From Erpobdella octoculata (lineage: Eukaryota > Annelida > Clitellata > Hirudinida > Erpobdellidae): a DNA stretch of 64,000 nucleotides. The notes under the pieces were generated by a model. It was not told the origin of the DNA, made no database searches, and worked only from the letters and a program-made list of their open reading frames with translations. Positions 57,122-64,000 of the stretch are shown one piece after another (position 1 is the stretch's first letter; the number at the start of each line of letters is the position of its first letter). Both the position numbers and the translations under genes were made by a program. The stretch lies in assembly GCA_963978895.1 (NCBI GenBank), contig OZ022245.1, positions 18,826,914-18,890,913 on the forward strand, written 5' to 3'.

Positions 57122-57299
57122 TTATTTGTCTGCTGTAAATGTTTTGCCGAATTCTAATATGTAAATATATTTATTGAAAAAACTGAGGGTAGGGAACCAA
57201 ATAATTTTATTAAAAATCCATACATTTTGTAGCTGGGGGTGGTGCACACAAAGTTCAACTTTGAGTTGTTTGACAGATCATTCTTCTGGTGGTAGATGA

Positions 57300-57880
57300 A
57301 CTTTAGTGCAGGCTCCGTGGGCCCAACGGAGGCATTCTTTGCTTTGGGCAAAAAAATTATCCTGGTCTTTTTATTCTTTATACTACAGAACTTCTTAATA
57401 TTATATCTTTTTTCTCTCTTAATAGTCGAATGTATGTTGATGACTCTTATATTTATTCTTCTTTCTCTGATTCTTCTCTAAGTGCAGCAGTTAACTTAAT
57501 ATCCTCCTGTCTTCTTGAAGTTACGCTATGTCTCTCAAACTTAATCCTGGTAAGTTTGGATTAATTTATTTTAATAAATCTCAAAATCTAAACTCATTTC
57601 TTCCTTTAGATTTACCACCCCCATTTACCCTATCTATAACTCCTCCTTTTATATGTAGGCTTTCTTTTTGATTGAGTTGTCTTTGACTCCCCAAATTCTA
57701 TCAGTTTATATATGTAGAATAAAACAGCCTCTCCTATTTGATATCATTCCAAAAGGTACTCAATGCTGCCACCATACTTGTTTGTGGGTCACTCTTGGTT
57801 GTTATTGGGTCACTCCACTACTTATAAAGCTTCATTGGTTAATGATCCCGGAGAGAGTAACCTACATGGCGTGGCGAAGG
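57300..57880 (+). mobile_element. CR1/L2-like non-LTR fragment
   Basis: LFILYTTELLNIISFFSLNS matches 44410-44475; YADD has changed to YVDD. Debris such as LCLSNLILVSLD and LLFDIIPKGTQCCHHTC follows in other frames. Dead copy just past the SelD 3' UTR. Confidence 0.75.
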
Positions 57881-59110
57881 GGCATCTGCCCTTGGGCGTC
57901 AGGCTTTCGGGGTGGCAAAAATAAGGACAACAATTTCAACAGAATTTTCATTAACGCACTGGATTTCTCTTCTTTCATTATATCTACTTTTCTCTTCCGT
58001 TTTTTGAGCACCACTTCTTTTTAGCCTTGCCCTTTTATTGGAAAAACCAGCACCTGACGCACGCTTACCGCGAGAAGCGTGAGTTTTTTCAGCCAGTCCC
58101 AAACGATTTTTCTCCTGAAAACGTTTTGGAATGGACTTCTTTTTTAATGGCTGATTTTGAAAAAACCGTGTACAAAAAAACAACCTTTAATGTCTGATAT
58201 TGGAAAAAACCATACTAAACTTTAAAATAAAAAATTATTTATGAAGAACCCCTCATATCAATATGACATGCAAATTCAAACTTCGGTATATATGGGTTAA
58301 ATAAAGTCAAAATTTACAATTTATATAATAAACTCCAGGGGAAAAAATTTAAATTTTGGAAATCAAGGTGGGGCAAATTATCTACACACGCCAGATTAAT
58401 TCCATTGAATCATCGCTAGATTAAGTAAAGTTAAAAAATTTTAACAAGTAAAGATAAAAAATAATTTTTTTTTAAATGCTTTTGTTTGCCTCTTTATCAC
58501 AACTGACCGCTCATCCACCTGAGACTCTGAAACTTTTACTAAAGTTTTAATGATACTTGATGAAGTGAAATTTGTTTTGTAGAAGGAAAGTTTCTGTTGC
58601 ATTCTTTAAACTTCTTATTAATCACAACTTTATTAAAATGGTTACACAAAATATTTTTCTATTAAAACACAAAACTGCTCATTTCTTGTTTTCCATATAT
58701 AATAATATATCTGGTTTGACAGGCCTAAACACGCGAAAGTGGGCCGGTGCAGAATATGGTAGACTATATGTAGTGTGAACTACACCTAGTCTAGGCAGTC
58801 GCAGGCGATTCTCGCCAACCTATCTCTAGTCAATAAATTGGCAACATAGAAAAACAGGCCGTTAAAAGTGGGTGTACAAGAAAACGTATATCTCCGGATT
58901 TACTGGGTCAATTTTAAAAATGGTTACATCGATGAACTTGTAATAAAATCTGATTTTTACGCTGTGCGTCGTGTTTGCGAAACGACTTCAAAGTTTTATG
59001 TCATCTTTTTTTTGTAACATACTTTTCTGTAGGTTAAATATATTCTCAAACGACGGTATGACGTGTCCTGTAGAAGTAGTAATGTGGGTTAACAACTCGA
59101 AACTCATCTT
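57881..59110. other. intergenic AT-rich DNA
   Basis: No supported gene, RNA or element. A 94-residue - strand frame (58183-57899) has no recognised motif. Confidence 0.5.
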
Positions 59111-59416
59111 GGTTTTTCTAATGTTTGACTCTCTCGCTCCCGTTTCCTTCTCCACTTTCCCGTTTTCGTCGCGTTCCCGGTCGCTTTTCCGCTCTCGGTC
59201 GTTTTCCAGCTCCCGGTCGCTTTCCCGCTCAGAGGTTTTGGTATCGATTTTCTCTCTTGCTCGCGTTTCCTTCCAAGCTTCCAAGCTTGCTCTCCCGAGC
59301 GGAAAAGCGACCGGGAACGCGACGAAACGGGAAAGTGGAGAAGGAAACGGGAGCGAAAGAGTCAAACATTAGAAAAACCTCTAAAACCCCCGGGCAACGC
59401 CGGGTAACCCCGCTAG
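59111..59416 (+). mobile_element. Helitron 3' end with GC-rich palindrome
   Basis: CTCCCGTTTCCTTCTCCACTTT-type sequence (59136-59200) is inverted at 59310-59362 (GTGGAGAAGGAAACGGGAGC), giving a long palindrome. Then TAGAAAAACCTCTAAA, the hairpin CCCGGGCAACGCCGGG and CTAG|T at 59413-59416. The overlapping Ser/Arg-rich frames are artefacts. Confidence 0.75.
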
Positions 59417-60092
59417 TAATTAATAAAATAATCTTTATTTAATCAAATATTTATAATTAACAAAATAATGTGTCGTCTTCAGGCAGACTGCCTGCATAGT
59501 TTATTTTTATCTTTGAATTCTCGATTTCATAATTTCGGGGGCTTAGGCCTCCGGAGAATGGCGGGAAGATTGCAGCCTATGTGACGCACAGTATATACTT
59601 TTTCCCCCAAGGTTTTGCTGAAATGACTCATATGACATCCCTGCATCCATATAAGCGGGACTGTGTCCTTTCAGATGTACCTTTTGAACAGCAATGGTTT
59701 TTGTAAATGATAACTGATGTTTGCTTGTTTGACTAATGGTTGTTCAATGAATGAATAAACATAGGCCTAGGAGACAGGGAGCATTTACCCCAATTTGAGT
59801 GGGCAAATACTTTCTCGAGCAAGCAGGGGAAAAAGAATAATGTTTTCGAAAAATATTGGGAGAAAAAATACCCTGGAATAAGCCTTCGACTACCCTCCTC
59901 CCAGTCAAAATTTTGGGAAAAGTAGCGGCAACATTTCACCAACCATCAGCTTTTTTGGGAGGAAATATGAAAAGTTTAACAGTAGTTAATAAGAAAGACC
60001 CCAACAGTCAAGCTACCAACTAGAAAATGTATTGTAAGCTAGCTATGAAACATTAAAAAACACAATAAAACAAAGTCTTTTGATTAATTAAA
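59417..60092. other. intergenic DNA
   Basis: Nothing supported. It lies downstream of the PCLAF-like exon; no clear AATAAA was seen on the - strand within about 100 bp of its stop codon. Confidence 0.5.
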
Positions 60093-60226
60093 TTATTCAA
60101 TATTTTTCTGCTTATCATCTGATTTCTTTTCTTTTTCAAAAAACCCATCAATTTTTTTCTGCCATTCAGGTGTAGGTCTCACACATACTGGATTGAACCC
60201 TCCGTTTCCAAGTTTGTTACCCATGC
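60093..60226 (-). CDS. PCLAF: PCNA-associated factor (PCLAF/PAF15-like), last coding exon
   Basis: The exon starts after an acceptor (TTTTTTTCAG) at 60227 and encodes GNKLGNGGFNPVCVRPTPEW, then QKKIDGFF, then a Lys/Asp-rich tail (EKEKKSDDKQKNIE) and TAA (60093-60095). The GG-x-NPVCVRPTP-x-WQ-K block is the signature of PCLAF, a small disordered chromatin protein that binds the PCNA ring during DNA synthesis. QKKIDGFF is a complete PIP box (Q-x-x-I-x-x-F-F). The tail is shorter than in human. Upstream exons, on the - strand to the right, were not found before the window ends. Confidence 0.87.
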
Positions 60227-60452
60227 CTGAAAAAAATTTGAACATTTATAGCTTTATAGAGCGTGAATCTTTAAAAATAAACGTCAGGCTGTCTTAAAAT
60301 TTGTGGTAAGAATCTGCTCACTACAATAGTTATATCAAGACTTACTCAGAATTTCTGTATTTCCAAAGATAAACACCAATGAAAAGAATAAACTTAATGA
60401 ATTGATATAATACTTTGGGTGGGTCAGAAATTTTAAATATATTAGAATGTCT

Positions 60453-60790
60453 ACCGTATGTACTCGGGTATAAGTCGATCCGACCGAGTATAAGTCGAAG
60501 TGTACTTTTTGAGGTAAGGTAGCATCCAAAATCAACGGCTCTAGTATAAGCCGAAGCCAAAAAATAATATAATAACAAAAATTAATTAAATAAATCTGGA
60601 TCCTCGTCATCAGAATCACCATACAGTTCTTCGTATTGTTCCTGTGTAGTTTTCATATCTGCTGTGTAATTGTCATCATCTTCACTGTCGCTTACAGTTA
60701 CTGATGCGTCAACATCTTGGAATAGTAAATCATCTTCAGTTCCGTCAATAGCATTGGCTATTCATGCTGCGTCGTTGTGTGCGTAGCTCG
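60453..60790 (-). mobile_element. pogo/Tigger-like transposon end with transposase C-terminus
   Basis: The - strand frame reads ANAIDGTEDDLLFQDVDASV, then SDSEDDDNYTADM...DDEDPDLFN and a stop. N-A-[I/L]-D-G-T-E-D-D is typical of CENP-B/pogo-type transposase tails. The adjoining end TACCGTATGTACTCGGGTAT (60453 on) with repeated GTATAAGTCGA looks like the terminal repeat. The catalytic DDE region is absent. Confidence 0.7.
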
Positions 60791-61224
60791 TTCCTAAAAA
60801 CTTGAGGTTGCACCGGAATTTTCTAAAAGTGCAACTTGTTTTATCTTGAAGTGAACACCTAGAGGTATTATAAAATCTCGGTTGCAATTTGAAAATTGTT
60901 GTGCGAAATTAGTATTGACTTCAAACCTCATAATAATCGACTGGTTGATTTATGATCTTTGGTACATCGCATATTAATGATTATTTGAAAACATTTCGTT
61001 TATAGACCGTACGTCGCATGATTATTTGAAGACATTTCGTTTATATTCATAAATTTTGTTAATTTAATTTAAACCGATATTAGTAAATATTTAAAATAAA
61101 AATACAGTGGTAAAATTATTGTTTGTTTATTTTAATCTACTCGGTATTGTAGGTAGCGTTACCATATTAATAGTAATAGTCGAACCTAAATAGGGATTTA
61201 AAATATTGCAATTTTAATATTTAT
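60791..61224. other. AT-rich DNA
   Basis: Only a short duplicated phrase (GATTATTTGAAGACATTTCG, near 60980 and 61020) was noticed. Confidence 0.5.
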
Positions 61225-61325
61225 GTTTACAATTGACTTGTGGAGGGGCCTGATATGGAAAAACGTCCAACCCTAGCATAGCGTGGAATAGGGACGTTTC
61301 AAAAATAAATGATGATGATGATGAA
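61225..61325 (+). mobile_element. RTE-like 3' end with (ATG)n tail
   Basis: GACTTGTGGAGGGGCCTGAT, AACGTCCAACCCTAGC, TAGGGACGTTTC, AATAAATGATGATGATGATG. It matches the 3' end of the element at 40757-42660 and shows its usual (ATG)n tail. Confidence 0.75.
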
Positions 61326-61640
61326 TTATTTATTAGAATTATTAATCATTTTTTTTATTTTTAATCGTGTTTTATTATCTGTGGTAGTAGAGACAGACCA
61401 ATCATCACTAATCCGAATAACAGTAAATTAACATTTGTAAAAACATTTCTTTTATGGTTCGCCGACACAAAGTAATATATTTTTTTGGTTTGATTGATAC
61501 TGATACGTGCATTTACTTTCTTATTTATATAACATTATTAATTAAGATCACCATGCCATTTTTATTCAAGTAATTTTTTTTAATGAATTGTACATTCTAA
61601 ATATTTAAATACATGTTGGATACTTTTGATCAATTTTTCA
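61326..61640. other. AT-rich DNA
   Basis: Nothing recognised. Confidence 0.5.
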
Positions 61641-61646
61641 GACAAA

Positions 61647-63437
61647 ATGGCTGAACTTTTCAGTATAGAACAGCAAAGAAAAAGAGACGATTATTTCAAT
61701 GCAGATACTTGCATATTTTGTTCCGAAGTATTTTCGATCAAAAAGCCTGCAACGAAATCGAAACGGGATAATTTAATCAGTGCATGCAAACAGCGAGGTG
61801 ATGATGTAGGAAAGCAATTTGTGAAAAACTTCAGTCTTTATTGTGTGGCGATGAAACACTTTCGTACCACACATCGTGCCGTGCTACAAATACAAGCAGT
61901 TTTCATATAAATCTACTGTTGAAAAAAAGAGAATTTTCAACGTCAATATGTGTTGATACCTCAAGTCTAAATGCGACACGCATGACTCGGTCTAAAATTA
62001 TAAAGTATAGTTTTGACTTCGAATCATATTGCTTTATTTGTGGAAGGGCTTGCCACTTAAAAAAAAGAAATGCTGAAAAAAAAGTTTTTATTCTCCTTTG
62101 CCAAGATCAAATATTAAGACAATGTCTGATAAGAAGAAAAATGTTGTTTTGCATGACAAACAAATAAGCATGGATGGTGAAGTTATGTATTTGCGATTGA
62201 TGGCAGCAAATGCAAGAAAAAAAGTACCTCTTGAAAGACTTATGTCGTTTGAAAATGCACCAGTGCCATTGAGTATGTTCACAGAAGAAGGTCGGCCCCA
62301 TTCCTGTATAAAATCGGAATTCATGCATTGTCTTGAAAAGCTTTTTACTGATGAACCTGACATTTCAATCCATAATCCAGGCCCAAGCTGTTATCATTGA
62401 TGGACATGCAGTAATTCAATCTATGCCAGATCCTTTAACAGTTCTTGATTGCACTTTTAAAAATGTTGCGAATAAATTCATACCTCAGATAATGGACCAC
62501 TGTCAATCAGTGAGTGACAAAAAAGATTTGAAAGAATAGCATATAATTTTCGACAAATATGATGAAAATAGTATAAAAAATTCCACACGAGAGAAGCGGA
62601 ATGATGGATTAGTTGGACATGTCTAGCAAGTGCGTCCTGATGTACAATTTCTGAGCGTTGGAAAGAACAAAGCTCAGCTTGCCCATTTTCTCACAAACTA
62701 TATGCTTCACACAGCCAACAAAAAAGATGTTATATCAGATGAGGTCATTTTTTTAGCGGCGGTGATGCAGATAAGGCATGGTGCATGTCCAATTCACAAT
62801 TATTTGAAAAAGAGGACCTATATTCAAACCAGGAGGAGGCGGGCATGGAAAGAAGACAGCTTTTCGGCTAATGAGACATTCAACACAAGCTGCTAAATTT
62901 AGTGGATTGGCAACATTGGGCGACACTCTGAATTTTACAGACACTGAGTTGACTGCAGCAAAGCGATTTGTCGCAGCTATGTATGGTGAACAAACATTGC
63001 TGTCTTTGAATGCCATACGAGCAAAGAAGGCAAGTTCCAAGAAGCCACCCAAATGCAAGAAACTGCCACCAACTGATGACAGTTTCCAGCTGCATTTCTT
63101 GCGAACATTGTTTCAACTCCACATTTGGCATAAAGCCAATGTTGGCATTGTTAACCTGCCAAATCCTGCTGAATTCGGGTACCAAATCGCTTCGAATGGA
63201 ACTGTTCAAGCCAAAATGATGAACCAGACAGCGGCAGCTCCAGAACTGATGAATGACACTGTATGTGACTGCGAATCGACTGCATGTGCCAGCAACACAT
63301 GCCCATGTACATTAATAAATCAGCCCTGTACTGGTGGTTGCAATTGTTACAGTACACAAACAGATGAAGAACTATGTTTAAATCCATGTAATGTTTGCAT
63401 GGATGATGATAGCGATGATGATGATGCAGATGATTGA
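61647..63437 (+). pseudogene. broken copy of a multicopy gene with VIIDGHA motif and Cys-rich tail
   Basis: Pieces in at least three frames: C-x-x-C near 61715 (DTCIFCSEVF) and 62040 (FICGRACH); FTEEGRPHSCIKSEFMHCLE (62098-62400); VIIDGHAVIQSMPDPL (from 62393); FDKYDENSIKNSTREKRN after a TAG at 62537; KNKAQLAHFLTNYM (62670); then 62871-63437 with TELTAAKRFVAAMYG, KLPPTDDSFQLHFLRTLFQL, CDCESTACASNTCPC, CNCY and a DDDSDDDDADD tail. I recall this combination from uncharacterised, often multicopy animal proteins. The Cys-rich tail resembles CXC motifs. Several stops and shifts make this copy nonfunctional. Function unknown. Confidence 0.65.
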
Positions 63438-63725
63438 ATTTATTTAAATAAAAACTTTATGACAACAATGATAGATGTAATATATATATATGTTACATGT
63501 TACATGATATGATAGCTAATATATATATATATAATATATCTGAGGAAATTCTTGTCTCTTCTAATATAACACAGCGAAAGCGCAAAAATTGATTTCCAAT
63601 AGTATACATTTTATATTCTTTTGATTTGATAGGTAGAGTGTTTTTTCGTTTTTTCTTTTGTTAGTGTGCTAATTCTTTGACAATTTCGGTTCTTTCTGTT
63701 TGTTTACTTTTCTCGTTTTACTTTT

Positions 63726-63767
63726 GACCCTGAGGATGGCTGACATAGCTGAAACGGTCCGTCGGTC
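63726..63767 (+). ncRNA. hammerhead ribozyme (CTGAGGA core)
   Basis: Same design as 28986-29027: GACC/GGTC helix I, GGCT/AGCT helix II, GAAA, ACG/CGT helix III with GTC loop, predicted cleavage after C63763. The core reads CTGAGGA; position 7 is variable in hammerheads, so it remains consistent with activity. Confidence 0.8.
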
Positions 63768-63934
63768 TGACAATAAAAGTTTAATGGAAAGGTTTTTGGC
63801 TAATTGTAGTCTCGAACAGAGAGTTTTGTGCCGAAAGGTCGAGAATTTGGCTCGAAAAGTTGTTTCTGCCAAATGGCGAGTTGTGTTTCTTGGAGCGTGT
63901 CTCAAAGATAAATTGATTCCACAGTTTATTCGCA

Positions 63935-63958
<24 letters not shown>
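63736..63958 (+). mobile_element. Penelope-like leader module, open frame to (TA)n
   Basis: MADIAETVRRSDNKSLMERF, then SLEQRVLCRKVENLARKVV, SAKWRVVFLGACLKDKLIPQ-F-I-R-N-I and (TA)n at 63935-63958. The best preserved module in the window, without stops; the 28997 copy is its decayed sister. Confidence 0.75.
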
Positions 63959-63965
<7 letters not shown>

Positions 63966-64000
63966 CTGAGGAAATTCTTGTCTCTTCTAATATAACACAG

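Larger units (their letters stand above)
63532..64000 (+). repeat. 426-bp tandem repeat unit carrying a hammerhead ribozyme
   Basis: 63531-63574 is identical to 63957-64000 (both contain AATATATCTGAGGAAATTCT and CTTCTAATATAACACAG), so the sequence repeats with a period of 426 bp; the second unit runs off the window. Each unit should hold a hammerhead, a Penelope-like leader frame and (TA)n. Head-to-tail ribozyme units could be cut into monomers from a multimeric transcript. Confidence 0.75.

Noticed and set aside
59111..59372. Ser/Arg-rich protein frames on both strands
   Set aside because: They read the GC-rich palindrome of a Helitron 3' region; frames on both strands mirror each other.

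Overview
This is AT-rich animal nuclear DNA, dominated by mobile elements and simple repeats. Spliced genes, Penelope-like elements with hammerhead ribozymes, R2/HERO-type retrotransposons, Helitrons, hAT and piggyBac remnants and tRNA-derived SINEs point to a metazoan, most likely an AT-rich aquatic invertebrate. I cannot name the species. Nearly all open frames here belong to transposons or are translations of (TATG)n and (TA)n arrays.

Two host genes are supported. The main one is a selenophosphate synthetase (SelD/SEPHS) on the + strand. It has seven coding exons between 25018 and 56854, all with canonical GT-AG introns and matching phases, giving 373 residues. Codon 25, the active-site Cys/Sec position, is an in-frame TGA (25090-25092). 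A stem-loop follows that codon, and a SECIS-like fold lies in the 3' UTR (about 56984-57062). The enzyme that makes the selenium donor therefore appears to be a selenoprotein itself. The second host gene is the last coding exon (60093-60226, - strand) of a PCNA-associated factor (PCLAF/PAF15-like) with an intact PIP box.

Layout. 1-11494: R2/HERO-type retrotransposons on the - strand, two of them head to tail. They sit in (TATG)n arrays that appear to be internal parts of Helitrons; a complete hAT element with an 8-bp target duplication is nested among them. 11500-21600: Helitrons, two identical ~400-bp dimeric tRNA-like repeats, a Penelope-like RT/GIY-YIG remnant, a foldback element made of 14-bp inverted minisatellites, and a 3' LTR with polypurine tract. 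22768-22950: a tRNA-derived SINE. 25018-57121: the SelD gene, whose long introns hold piggyBac, hAT, Helitron (Rep and Pif1 helicase pieces), CR1/L2-like and RTE-like retrotransposons, SINEs and a SAP-domain LTR-like element. 57300-64000: retrotransposon debris, a Helitron end, the PCLAF exon, a pogo-like fragment, a broken multicopy CXC-tail gene and a 426-bp tandem repeat carrying a hammerhead ribozyme.

Recurring theme: short modules made of a hammerhead ribozyme, about 65 codons of a conserved Penelope-like leader peptide and a (TA)n tail occur several times, often as inverted pairs and at the right edge as a tandem repeat.
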